A stretch of DNA of 64,000 nt from Variovorax gracilis (GTDB taxonomy: Bacteria > Pseudomonadota > Gammaproteobacteria > Burkholderiales > Burkholderiaceae_C), in assembly GCF_030317115.1 (NCBI RefSeq), contig NZ_JASZYF010000007.1, positions 248,001 through 312,000 of the forward strand. The letters run 5' to 3'. Below the pieces are notes generated by a model, which ran no database searches, was not told the DNA's origin, and worked only from the letters and a program-made list of their open reading frames with translations. The position numbers were made by a program, and so were the translations under genes. Shown here piece by piece: positions 1 through 9,031 of the stretch; the stretch's first letter is position 1, and every line of letters starts with the position of its first letter.

Positions 1-576
1 GAGGATCGCCCGCCCGTATGCGCAGCAGCCTCGTAGTCCTCGTGTGGGGCCCTGTGCGGCGCGCGCCGCCCGTCCGGCCGCGCCTAGCGGTCACCGACGC
101 CGCGCCGAACCGCTCGCCACGACGGCAGTATCGGGCGCGGATCCGGCAGCCACTGCCCTACATCGGCGGCTCGCGCGACCCCGGAAGATGAAACGGCATT
201 GAGTGACCGCTTTATGCCAGCGAATTCGTCGCCTCGGTTGACCGGATTGGGGCCCGGAATTGCCGTCCAAAGGCCGAAGGGGAAATGCCGTTCTGCAGCG
301 TTTGCCGCCCTTCGCGTCGCAGCGACCTGCGACTCAGGTCGGCCAACAGCCGTCCTTCGTAGCGGACCGCTTTCAGAGCACAAATCGATCGACCAAGACC
401 CCCGCTGCTGTGCCGATCAACTCGGGCCGCCACGAAGCCAATCGCGCTGCCAAAGGTGATCCAGCAAAGCTGCCTCTGAACATGCGCCCGTACACCGTCC
501 GGGGGGCTCGAAAAATAACCTCTGACAAAACACAAACCCCAGAGTAGATTGAACGGTGAGCGAAAGGATGGTCGTT
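1..576. other. No recognisable gene; mosaic non-coding DNA
   Basis: I see no gene I can support here. A reading frame open from the window edge (frame 3) runs to a stop at about 188; it could be the tail of a gene that begins outside, but its translation is arginine/proline-rich and unfamiliar. The stretch contains one copy of a 56-bp repeat (see 250-305). The last 80 bases before the next gene are AT-richer and presumably hold its promoter, but I could not pick a convincing -35/-10 pair. Confidence 0.4.
250..305. repeat. 56-bp perfect direct repeat, copy 1
   Basis: The 56 bases from here match positions 3903-3958 exactly and in the same orientation, and similarity stops abruptly on both sides. 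The two copies bracket the ThDP enzyme gene and the broken aldehyde dehydrogenase gene. No coding function is evident. It may be a dispersed repeat or the scar of a recombination or insertion event. Confidence 0.85.
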
Positions 577-2172
577 ATGAATGGCGCACAAGCATTGTTC
601 AAAGCACTCATCGATGCGGGGCTCGACACCTGTTTCGCCAATCCCGGCACCTCCGAGATGCAGCTCGTCTACGAGATCGGGTTGACCCCGGGCGTCCGCG
701 CCGTTCTCTGCCTGCAGGAGAACACGGTCACCGGCGCCGCCGACGGATACGCGCGCATGGCGGGCAAACCCGCCTTTACGCTGTTGCATGTGGGCAGTGG
801 TTTTGCCAACGGCATGGCGAATCTCCACAACGCGGGCCGGGCCAACACGCCCATCGTCAACATCGTGGGCGCCAACGCGAGCTACCACCAGCCCAATTAC
901 CCCGAGCATGAACTGATCAACGGCAGGATCGTCGACCTCGCGCGCGTCGTTTCGCATTGGGCGCACGAAGCCAAGTCCGCCAGCGACCTGGCCGTCCTCG
1001 GTGCGCTGGCCGCGCGTTATTCCCGGATCGGTGCCGGGAAGATCTGCACGTTGATCGCGCCGACCAACTGCCACTGGGATCCTGCCGTCGCTCCACCGGT
1101 AGTTGCCGGAGCGATGGAGACACCGAAAGTCTCGCCAGAGGCCATCCAGGAAGTCGCGGCGCTGCTGGCCAACGGGAAGAGAACGGGGATCGTGTTGGGG
1201 AGCCACGCGATGTATGGCGAAGGGCTGGAACTGGCGGGGCGCATCGCCGCGAAAACAGGGGCCGTCCTGCTCGGCGAGACCTTTCCGTCCCGCTTCGCCC
1301 GGGGAGAAGGCCGCGTGCGGGTCGAGCTGATCGAGTACATGCTCGAGATGGCCGTCAAGGTCCTTGCGCCGTATGAGCAACTCCTCCTCGTGGGTGCGCT
1401 GCCCCCTGTTTCCACGTTCGCCTATGAAGGCCAGCCGCTCACGAAAGTGCCGGACGGCTGCCAGTTGGCCACGCTGGCGACCGTCGAACACGACCTGCAG
1501 GCTGCGCTCGGCGATCTCGCCAATGCGGTCGGCGCGCCATCCGCGGCGGTGACGCGCCAGTCGCGTTCAACAGCTCCCGCTCCGACGGGCGCACTGACGC
1601 CGAGCGCCATCGGAAAGAGCCTCTGCGCGTTGCTCCCCGAGAACGCGATCCTCGTGGACGAAGGGGCCACGATGTCATCGCCGATCTTTCATGCCACCGA
1701 AGGGGCACGCGCGCACGACTACCTGCATGCGGTGTGCGGTGGCGCCATCGGCGGCGGACTCCCCCTGGCCTTGGGCGCCGCGGTGGCGTGCCCGGATCGC
1801 AAGACGGTGGTCTTCCAAGGCGACGGCTGCGGGATGTACACAGTCCAAGCGCTCTGGTCGATGGCGAGGGAGCAGGCCAATGTCATCGTCGTCCTACTCA
1901 GGAACGACGCGTATGCGATCCTGGAAGTGGAACTCGCGCGGGTTCGCGAAGGCGACGCTAACGAAAGGATGGAATCAATGATGCATCTGAGCGATCCGAC
2001 GCTCGACTGGATCAAGATCGCCGAGGGCCAGGGCGTTGCGGCCAGCCGCGCGACGACCGCGGAGGAATTCCACGCGCAGCTCGAGGCAGCGCTGGGCAGC
2101 AAGGGGCCGCGACTGATCGAGGCCCAGGTCGCTCAGGACATCAAGCCAGCTATCGATCTCGTCCGAAAGTAG
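577..2172 (+). CDS. Thiamine-diphosphate enzyme, acetolactate synthase/benzoylformate decarboxylase superfamily
   Basis: A 531-residue ThDP-dependent enzyme. The N-terminal pyrimidine-binding domain carries FANPGTSEM (residues 20-28) and the cofactor-activating glutamate E48 in LCLQENTVTGAADGYA. The C-terminal pyrophosphate-binding domain carries the GDG motif (FQGDGCGMY), with an ND pair about 28 residues later. A GTG lies 21 bases upstream in frame, but AAAGGA is correctly spaced from the ATG used here, and relatives I know begin MNGA. The residues that define true benzoylformate decarboxylases ([19 protein letters not shown]) are absent, so the substrate is open. It belongs to the large acetolactate-synthase-like group, where 2-oxoacid decarboxylation or ligation is known. 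The next gene, 5 bases on, is a broken aldehyde dehydrogenase, suggesting a decarboxylase plus aldehyde oxidation unit. Confidence 0.85.
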   Translation: MNGAQALFKALIDAGLDTCFANPGTSEMQLVYEIGLTPGVRAVLCLQENTVTGAADGYARMAGKPAFTLLHVGSGFANGMANLHNAGRANTPIVNIVGANASYHQPNYPEHELINGRIVDLARVVSHWAHEAKSASDLAVLGALAARYSRIGAGKICTLIAPTNCHWDPAVAPPVVAGAMETPKVSPEAIQEVAALLANGKRTGIVLGSHAMYGEGLELAGRIAAKTGAVLLGETFPSRFARGEGRVRVELIEYMLEMAVKVLAPYEQLLLVGALPPVSTFAYEGQPLTKVPDGCQLATLATVEHDLQAALGDLANAVGAPSAAVTRQSRSTAPAPTGALTPSAIGKSLCALLPENAILVDEGATMSSPIFHATEGARAHDYLHAVCGGAIGGGLPLALGAAVACPDRKTVVFQGDGCGMYTVQALWSMAREQANVIVVLLRNDAYAILEVELARVREGDANERMESMMHLSDPTLDWIKIAEGQGVAASRATTAEEFHAQLEAALGSKGPRLIEAQVAQDIKPAIDLVRK

Positions 2173-2177
2173 GACGT

Positions 2178-3549
2178 ATGAACGTCCAGCAAGTACCAAG
2201 CACTGATTTCGGAAAGTTGGTGGCGCGGCATCGCGCCTACTTTCTGACTGGCAAGACGCGCCCGGTCGAGTGGCGCGAGGCGCAGTTGACGGCGCTAGCG
2301 GCAATGATCATCGACAACGCCAAGGATTTCCACGCGGCCTTGTGGACGACCTGCGACGCAACTGGATCGAGGCGGACCTCATCGATGTTGCAACCGTCGC
2401 GCACGAAGCCGATTACGCGCGCCAGCAACTCAAGACCTGGATGCGCCCGGTCGTGACAGACGTCCCGCAGATGATGCATCCCGGCGAAGTAGGTGTGCGG
2501 TTCGATCCGCTCGGCGTCGGCATGATCATCGGGGCGTGGAACTACCCCTTCTTCCTGACACTGTCGCCGCTCATCGGGGCGATTGCGGGCGGGAACGCGG
2601 CAGTGATCAAGCCCTCGGAGGATCGCGCCCGCCTGTGCCGACGTTCTCGCGAAGCTGTTCCCTAGGTACATGGACAAAGATGCATTTTCGGTGGTGCTCG
2701 GCGCAGTGCCCGAGACTACCGCTCTGCTGGAGCAGAAGTGGGATCACATCTTCTACACCGGCGGACCGGCGGTCGGAAAGATCGTCATGGCCGCCGCGGC
2801 GAAGCACCTCACGCCGGTCGTGCTGGAGCTGGGCGGCAAGTGTCCAACGATCGTCCACTCCTCGGCGAATCTCGCCGTGGCCGCCAATCGAATCGCCCAA
2901 GGCCGGTGGCTGAACGCCGGACAGACCTGCACCGGCGTCGACCACGTCCTGGTCTTCAAGGACGTCAAGGAGCAGTTCTTGAGTCTCCTGAAGGACAGCG
3001 TCATCCAGTTCTACGGCAAGGACCCGAGCCGAAGCCCTGACTACGGCCGGATGGTCAGCGAACGCCATCACGCCAGAATTGTCGGACTGCTCAAAAGCGG
3101 AGAGGTCTTTCTCGGCGGGCAGCATGACTCGAAGGATCGGTACGTTGCCCCGACGATCCTGGTGAACACGCCGCTTGACTCTCCGGTCATGCAGGAGGAG
3201 ATCTTCGGCCGATCCTGCCTGTGCTGGAAGTAGGTAGCGTTGAGGAGGTCATCAACTACGTGAACGCCCGGCCCAAACCTCTGGGGCTTTACGTGTTTGC
3301 AGAGGATCTTGAAGTCGCTGAACGCATCCTCGGCGCGACCGAGTCGGGGGACGCCGGAATCAACGATTGCACGATCCACCCGCTGGTGCCGGAACTGCCA
3401 TTCGGCGGCGTCGGCAACTCCGGCATGGGCAAGTATCACGGCGATGGGGCTTCCGTGCGTATACGAACGCCCGCGGCGTTCTCTACCGCGGCACGGCCGA
3501 GGACCCAGGCGTCCGGTACCCGCCATACCCTTCCAAGCCAGGGACGTAG
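2178..3549 (+). pseudogene. Class 3 aldehyde dehydrogenase, broken by four single-base indels
   Basis: Pieces of one class 3 aldehyde dehydrogenase (the family of Pseudomonas putida MdlD) follow each other in alternating frames. N-terminal piece from 2178; then GVGMIIGAWNYPF and AAVIKPSE; then the substrate region with IFYTGGPAVGK, LELGGKCPTIV and the catalytic cysteine in NAGQTCTG; then PFGGVGNSGMGKYHG; then the tail AYTNARGVLY ending at 3549. Restoring a G near 2344, removing an A near 2622, restoring a C near 3209 and restoring a C near 3441 gives one continuous protein of about 455 residues. Three of the four are losses in short G or C runs, so sequencing error is a real alternative to decay. 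It probably formed an operon with the upstream ThDP gene and would oxidise the aldehyde product. Confidence 0.9.
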
Positions 3550-4317
3550 GGCCGCTAGCCAGCGCCGGGTTTCATTCGCAAGTCTATCTGGCCGTTGCCA
3601 GACATCGAGAAAGTGAAGAGGCGTTGCAGCCCATGCACGACAGCGCGGCTGCGTGTGTTACGTTTTTCTTGGTTGTAGGCGCGGGTGGACGTGCGGGATG
3701 CTTCAGCTTCATGCTCGTTGGACGACCGCTTCTCGCCGTTGAACTTCGACTGCGCAAGGTCGGCTCAGGGCCCTTCCCTACCTGTTGTCGGCGCTAGTCG
3801 TACGGCAGGTGCGCAGCGAGTGCGGTCAGCGAGGCATCACCAGCCGAACGACCGCTTGTCTCTGAAGCGGTCATAGGCTTCGCGCAGCCCAACGACCGTA
3901 ACGGGCCCGGAATTGCCGTCCAAAGGCCGAAGGGGAAATGCCGTTCTGCAGCGTTTGCGGACCTACAGCCAGTCGCCATAAGAAGTCCGGTCACTGGCGC
4001 TGTCCGGACGTCCACGAGGAGCCTGCAGGCTGATCGATCAACGATGTTACAGGCAGTCCGGGGAGGACCGCTCTCGCTGCACTGCCGGCTTTGCCAGGAC
4101 GGCCTCTTACGCCGGCACCGCGCCCAAAGCCGACTTGCGAGTTGAGAGATTCGTTGCCTTAAAGCCGTCGCTCGAGCATGCCCGAGCACCGGCGTTTCGG
4201 ACCTCAGAGCGGCGCTTGGCACAGTGGTGCAAGCCGCCGAGCAGGCCGGTATTGAGTGTTGCGCATGCCCACCTAGCCGATGAAGAGCCAGGCAAGCCCG
4301 GCCTATCGCGTCCACTG
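3550..4317. other. Non-coding mosaic between the broken dehydrogenase and the protease gene
   Basis: About 770 bases with no supportable gene. It contains the second copy of the 56-bp repeat (3903-3958), followed by sequence that looks like other dispersed GC-rich repeat pieces. The open frames are arginine/proline-rich shadows without ribosome-binding sites. Confidence 0.5.
3903..3958. repeat. 56-bp perfect direct repeat, copy 2
   Basis: Identical to positions 250-305, same orientation, 3653 bases further on. Flanking bases differ, so the copies are not part of a longer recent duplication. Confidence 0.85.
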
Positions 4318-6000
4318 CTACGGCAAAATTGGGCCAGCAGTCCAGTTGACCCCTACGCGGACATACGCTTGGTACTCTCCGTCGGTGCGTTGCACATAGA
4401 CTTCTAAGTTCGAGCTGCTGCCTTGGAGCGCGCCAATCACCCGTCTGACATCAGTTCCAAATACGGTGACCCGATTCCAAGTCGGGAAAGGCCGCCACTT
4501 TGACGGGGCCGGTAGGAACCAGTGCTCGATCTGATTTCCGACTTCGACAAACAGTTGCAGCGGGCCGGCTTCGAGTTCATTGCCATTCGCATTCAGCGTC
4601 TCAATCATGCACGGCCCGGTGTATCGACCAAGCCCGAACGCGGCTATTTGGCTCCAAGAGCCGCCAGGCGCCAACTGCGCGAAATGGAACAACTGGTTTG
4701 CGGCAGCGCAAACATAGTGCAGCTCTCCTGTCTCCTGCTCCAACTCGCTGGTCAAGTTGCGACGGCTCGACACGAGGGCCGGTCCGCTCGCCGTGCCAGC
4801 CAAGGTAAGCGTGGCGCGCTTGTACCAAGTGCCTGGCGGGTTCGTCCAAGGAGAGCCGTTGTGTTTAGTCCAATGCTCAACAACGCCCGTCCGCGTCATC
4901 ACCACAACCTCGAAATCTCCGGGCGCGCCGCGATTTCCCTGAACGAAACCGGGAATTCCTTGCGGTTGCAACGGCCCGAAGAGCGTCGCATCAAACCACA
5001 TCTTGGATGCTTGGTCGTAGTAGATGTGGCGAAGGTTTCCTAGGCTGGAGCGGTACACGAGTTCGTAGTTCCGATTGAAGGAACTCTGGATGGCAGCAGG
5101 GCAATCCAGAGCATCCGGACCGAACCCTCGCCACTCGTCAGTGGAGCGAACCACTCCGCCGACGCTCCAAGGTCCAGCTCCGCTCTCCTGCCAGTCATGA
5201 ACGATGCTCATGCCGCGCTGCAGGAACAGTTCACTATTCTGGTGAGCGGCTCCGTTCCCGCTTTCGATGATCACGCCATTGCGCTGGCGTCGTTTCGTCC
5301 ACGGATCCGGGTTCGTGTTTCTGACTCCCCACCACTGCGTGTTCTCAAGCCACCCTTCGCCATAGGCGACCTGAACAAACCCAGCGTCGCCCCATCCGCT
5401 TCCCCACGAATTCTTGATGATCCAACACTTGTCTGTGTCATCGAAGCCGACCACCAGCATCGCATGAACTCCGCCGTTGCCCCCCGTCACGGTGGAGAAG
5501 ATCCCAGATGCCGGGGCTCCCGTGAAGTCCGTTGGCAGCGTGCACATGAAAGCCATTGGACCCACCAGATTGAGCCACTTTTTCTTGTCCGACACGAGGC
5601 CCGAGCCGATCACGGTGTGGGCACCCACGTCGATCCGGACCGTCCGACCTGCGCGGTCCGGGGTTGGCGACAGCGGCATGGCCGTCATCGCAGCACCGTG
5701 CGGCTTGGCTGTGTAGAGAATGGCAGCCTCGCTCCAAGCCAAGCAATCAGGGTCGGCCACACCGAAGCGCTCGGCCGCGATAGACGCTTCGCCGGGATTC
5801 CCAAAGTCCCACCCCTGCTTGCCGGTAGCACGTCCTAGATCGCTCTCCGAACGACGACACCAGACGCCGTGCTCTATGCGCACCATGGACTCGTACAGCG
5901 CCGCCATCGAAAAAGCCCAGCAATTGACCGTACCTCCTTGGTTGCGAACACTCGCAACCCAGTTGGCGTTGAAACGGTTGCGCCAGTCGACGACAGCCAT
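4318..6000 (-). CDS. Papain-family (C1) cysteine peptidase with C-terminal propeller-like domain, no export signal
   Basis: A 560-residue two-part protein. Residues 1-235 are a papain fold: oxyanion Q21 and nucleophile C27 in RNQGGTVNCWAFS, histidine H179 in GGVHAMLVVGFDD, asparagine N197 in IIKNSWGSGWGD. Residues about 240-560 are made of repeated short strands with tryptophans, resembling PLL-type lectin-like beta-propellers; this part is inferred from pattern only. The protein starts directly with the mature enzyme (MAVVDWRNRF), lacking both a signal peptide and an inhibitory propeptide, which is unusual for C1 peptidases. It lies 3 bases after the 115-residue gene at 6004-6351, so the two are co-transcribed and the small protein could be an inhibitor or chaperone. 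A role as a delivered toxin or effector is possible but not shown. Confidence 0.85.
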   Translation of the reverse strand: MAVVDWRNRFNANWVASVRNQGGTVNCWAFSMAALYESMVRIEHGVWCRRSESDLGRATGKQGWDFGNPGEASIAAERFGVADPDCLAWSEAAILYTAKPHGAAMTAMPLSPTPDRAGRTVRIDVGAHTVIGSGLVSDKKKWLNLVGPMAFMCTLPTDFTGAPASGIFSTVTGGNGGVHAMLVVGFDDTDKCWIIKNSWGSGWGDAGFVQVAYGEGWLENTQWWGVRNTNPDPWTKRRQRNGVIIESGNGAAHQNSELFLQRGMSIVHDWQESGAGPWSVGGVVRSTDEWRGFGPDALDCPAAIQSSFNRNYELVYRSSLGNLRHIYYDQASKMWFDATLFGPLQPQGIPGFVQGNRGAPGDFEVVVMTRTGVVEHWTKHNGSPWTNPPGTWYKRATLTLAGTASGPALVSSRRNLTSELEQETGELHYVCAAANQLFHFAQLAPGGSWSQIAAFGLGRYTGPCMIETLNANGNELEAGPLQLFVEVGNQIEHWFLPAPSKWRPFPTWNRVTVFGTDVRRVIGALQGSSSNLEVYVQRTDGEYQAYVRVGVNWTAGPILP

Positions 6001-6003
6001 GCC

Positions 6004-6351
6004 TCAGCCTCCCTCGTCCGGAGCGCGTGTAGGCGCGGACTTTGCTCGTGATGACGGCTTACGCCGCGCGTCGTTTGTTTTCTCGTCCAAGGGCAGCAGC
6101 CCCTCGTCTTGCCAGACCGCGCGCAGCTCCGGGTTCAAGGGTGGTGTCGCATGCTTTAAAACCTCGTCCACGCCGCCCTTGCCTAGAACCCTACTTGCCG
6201 GTTCATACTTTCCGTCGCCGCCGGTGGTGTATACGGGAAGCCGCTCGTCATTCGACTTGGCCGGATCCGGTCGCCATGGGTTTCCCGAGGCGGCGAGAAG
6301 CTTGCGGAGTTCGCCGTACGTCGTGGGTGCACTCTTGGCCTTCTTCGCCAC
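6004..6351 (-). CDS. Hypothetical 115-residue basic protein upstream of the papain-like gene
   Basis: GTG start preceded by GAGGAG at good spacing. The protein is hydrophilic with no signal peptide or membrane segment. It has a lysine-rich N-terminus (MAKKAKSAPTT), a middle with prolines and glycines, and a basic disordered tail ending APDEGG. I do not recognise a family. Its stop is 3 bases before the protease start, and the protease ribosome-binding site lies inside its last codons, so the two are translationally coupled. A partner or immunity role for the protease is only a guess from this arrangement. Confidence 0.65.
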   Translation of the reverse strand: MAKKAKSAPTTYGELRKLLAASGNPWRPDPAKSNDERLPVYTTGGDGKYEPASRVLGKGGVDEVLKHATPPLNPELRAVWQDEGLLPLDEKTNDARRKPSSRAKSAPTRAPDEGG

Positions 6352-6612
6352 GGATCACTCCTCAGACGCTGCCAAGATCGGCGTCAACGATATTTAGAGG
6401 ACGATCGGACTTTGACACGTCAAGCGGCGCCGTGCAACCCTCTGACTAAGACGTTCGATCAAGGTCCGCTTCTGGTCGGCTACTTCGGCTTGGGGCACCG
6501 CACCGCGGCCAGCCGCCTCCGGCAGAATCCGGGCCCGCAGCGGCCATTGCGAGCGTCGAACTCGCCGCCTGCAAGCAGACGCCCAGCGCTCGTGATTGAT
6601 GGAGGTGCCCCA

Positions 6613-7335
6613 TCATCGAAGCCTACTGTCCAGATCGGTGGCGAGGCTCGTCCGAAGCATGCTTCCTGTTTGCTGAAGTACTGCGAATCTTTGTTCGTTG
6701 TTGAGATCGCTCCACGCTGCGGCGATCTGCCTGATTCCCGTTCTCCAGTTGCTTGCAAGTTGGGGCGCCTGGTTCTGCCAATCGTCGAACGCGCGCTCAG
6801 AGAAGTAGTCCAGTACGCCACTCGCTTGGAGCTGGCCCGTCTGTTTCAGTACGTCTCTAAGCACGACCACTGGATCGTCCTCGACGACACCAGCCCTGTC
6901 TACGCTCCAATCCTCAGGAAACTCGGCAGTGATACGGAGGAGGTCTTGAAGTGCGAAGTAGAAGTCGCGTGCTTGTGGGGTGAGCAGCAGCCCTCCGCTC
7001 GCCGAGAAGTACCAGTTGCTTAGCTCTGATGAGAGCGCGCGGATAGTTGCTTTGTTTACGGCCGTTTCGTCATAGATTGCAAGGGGTCGAAGCTTTCCCC
7101 AGAGCGTTCCGTAGCTCTGGTACCGAAGTTCCTGCCGTTCCACACCCCTTGCCTTCTGAAGTTCTCTCGCGAGTTCCATCGGCCACTGGAGCTGCTCGAT
7201 AGTGGCCTTCGCCGCCTCTTCCGCGGCAGTCTTGACGGCCGAGCTTGTCGCTTCCTTCACTAGGTACAGTGCGTACCCGCCGGCACCAACAAGTCCAAGC
7301 GTGAGCAGATTTAGTATGGTGTTCCATTCGACCAT
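6613..7335 (-). CDS. Hypothetical membrane-anchored protein, 240 residues
   Basis: A strong ribosome-binding site (GAGGAGG, 5 bases before the ATG) supports the start. One N-terminal membrane segment (about residues 7-26, LLTLGLVGAGGYALYLV) is followed by a helical, charged domain rich in leucine, alanine and glutamine, so it is probably a type II or N-in anchored cytoplasmic protein with coiled-coil character around residues 27-65. No family recognised. The gene reads in the same direction as the two genes before the protease, about 260 bases upstream of them, and the Tc-toxin remnant lies further upstream. Confidence 0.65.
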   Translation of the reverse strand: MVEWNTILNLLTLGLVGAGGYALYLVKEATSSAVKTAAEEAAKATIEQLQWPMELARELQKARGVERQELRYQSYGTLWGKLRPLAIYDETAVNKATIRALSSELSNWYFSASGGLLLTPQARDFYFALQDLLRITAEFPEDWSVDRAGVVEDDPVVVLRDVLKQTGQLQASGVLDYFSERAFDDWQNQAPQLASNWRTGIRQIAAAWSDLNNEQRFAVLQQTGSMLRTSLATDLDSRLR

Positions 7336-7355
7336 CGCGGCCTCCTCTCTTTCAC

Positions 7356-7750
7356 TTACGCCCCACTCCGGGTGACGCCGATCCAGAGGTCACCGAGATC
7401 CTTGTCATCAAAGAAGAGCTTGAGGTCGACCACAGGTGCCGCTGGCAGCGCCATGCTCGTGAACTTTCCGATCAGCACGTTCCCCATGGTCACGTCCTTC
7501 GTGAGTCGTACGAGAGCGAGAGCTTCGGCCCGAACACAGCGCGGCCGGGGCTCGTCGGGATCGGCACCGTCATCGAGCCGGGGCCGGTCACTGGGTTTGC
7601 GGCGAACTTCTCGCCCTTCCCCCGTATGGCGCCGCCGCCTTTGGGCAGAGTCAGTGAAGGAGCCGACACGGCAATTGCCGTCTCATCATTGACAGGCCTG
7701 GGCGGCCTGTCGAATTGGGCACTGCGCGTGATGGCATGGCTGTGAGTCAT
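7356..7750 (-). pseudogene. Tc-toxin B-subunit (SpvB/TcaC family) N-terminal remnant
   Basis: The 86-residue frame at 7490-7750 contains LPKGGGAIRGKGEKFAANPV, GSMTVPIPTSPGR and FGPKLSLSYDS. This is the well-known N-terminus of SpvB-type insecticidal toxin complex subunits, which are normally well over 1000 residues. It stops at SRRT where the family continues with SGxGNGPFG. Directly behind, in a shifted frame (7356-7487, 43 codons), is a short piece ending DLWIGVTRSGA that may be the C-terminal end of a toxin-complex protein; I cannot place it firmly. Together they look like the two ends left after a large internal deletion. Confidence 0.75.
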
Positions 7751-8154
7751 GACATAGTTCCCCCAAGTCAGAATTCTTCAATCATGCTCCTGGGCCGAGG
7801 ACCGCCAGCCATTGGTAGGCGACACGTCGCGTATGGTCCGCGCGAAGGCGGCCACGTTGAGGCGAGGACCCCCATGCGGGAGTAGAGCACGCACTAGAAT
7901 CTCGCCGCATCCCTCACTTGTATGAGACGCGGATCCGGCGCCAGCTCCGCCGAAAGCAGACCGCCATGGATGACTCTTTGTGGCCGTCCGCCGAAGGCCA
8001 GCGATGCAACTCAAACGTCGGCAACGGTTGGGCACAGAGCAGCCAACACCGCGCCGCCACGCTTGTGCCTGAAGTCGAATTCCTGTGGACCAGATCAAGC
8101 GGCGGGTCAGCGCCCGCAAGCGGCGCTTCGTACGCCGCCTGCCGTCACCACGCA
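7751..8154. other. No gene seen
   Basis: About 400 bases between the toxin remnant and the recombinase gene. Several long frames occur on both strands but none has a ribosome-binding site or a recognisable motif; they are shadows produced by high GC content. Confidence 0.4.
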
Positions 8155-8775
8155 TTAAACGTCGATCTGTTCAGCAATCTCCAAAGCATCGTCGACCTCA
8201 ATGCCGAGGTATCTGACAGTGCTTTCCAACTTGCTGTGGCCCAGCAAAATCTGGACCGCCCGCAGGTTCTTCGTCTTCTTGTAGATGAGGGAAGCCTTGG
8301 AGCGCCGCATCGAGTGCGTACCGTACTCCACGGTATCCAGGCCGATGTCTTCCACCCATCTATGAAGGATTCTCGCGTACTGGCGCGTGCCGAGATGTGC
8401 GGCCCCAGTGACCCGGCTCGGGAAGAGGAAATCGTCGGAGCGCAAATGGTTGCGCTGAATCCAGGCTTCGACGCTTTCGCGAGTCGTCTGCGTGATCTCG
8501 AACTGGACGGGTCGCTGCGTCTTGCTCTGCGTGACCATGGCACGGCTGGCAACCCGGTCACCATGGCAGATGTCCCGAACGCGCAGTCCAACTAGGTCGC
8601 AGCCCCGCAGCTTGCTGTCAAAGCCCAGATTGAACAGCGCCAGGTCGCGCACGCGCTTGTTCATCTGCAAGTGAGTGCGGATGGCCCAGATTTCCTTTGC
8701 TTTCAACGGTGCCTTCTGCCCGATTAGCTTTCCCTTGTTCCACGGGCAATGGCTCGAACGAGCTTGTGCTTGCAT
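8155..8775 (-). CDS. Tyrosine recombinase/integrase, short form
   Basis: A 206-residue site-specific recombinase catalytic domain without the usual N-terminal DNA-binding domain. The catalytic set is visible: first arginine in FDSKLRGCDLVGLRV, lysine in the following beta strand (VTQSKTQRPV), HxxR as THSMRR, histidine in LLGHSKLESTVRYLG and tyrosine in the same motif. Start chosen at the ATG 6 bases after AAGGAG; an in-frame ATG 15 bases upstream lies over this ribosome-binding site. Such stand-alone short integrases are widespread in beta- and gammaproteobacteria, and their natural targets are mostly unknown. Its place amid toxin and defence-like genes fits a mobile or remnant island. Confidence 0.9.
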   Translation of the reverse strand: MQAQARSSHCPWNKGKLIGQKAPLKAKEIWAIRTHLQMNKRVRDLALFNLGFDSKLRGCDLVGLRVRDICHGDRVASRAMVTQSKTQRPVQFEITQTTRESVEAWIQRNHLRSDDFLFPSRVTGAAHLGTRQYARILHRWVEDIGLDTVEYGTHSMRRSKASLIYKKTKNLRAVQILLGHSKLESTVRYLGIEVDDALEIAEQIDV

Positions 8776-9031
8776 GATGCGCTCCTTCATTGACGGACGG
8801 CGTTGGCCGTCCCTCCGTCGTGGCCGCGGCCACCCACGACTGCACGCTGGAGCCTTCTCTCAGTTCAATCGTAGACCGGTGCGCGCAAATGAGCGGCCTG
8901 CAGCGTCAGCGGTAGTTGGGGAACGGATCGCCATACGGCAGCTTCGCGCCCCCGAGCCGTCAGGCGCATGATGCGGAGCAAGGTGACCGAACGACTCAAG
9001 CCCCGCTTCACGTCTCCACCCAGCCGACGCC

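Noticed and set aside
373-1491. 372-residue frame antisense to the ThDP gene
   Set aside because: Arg/His/Gly-rich shadow of a well-supported gene; no ribosome-binding site and no family motif.
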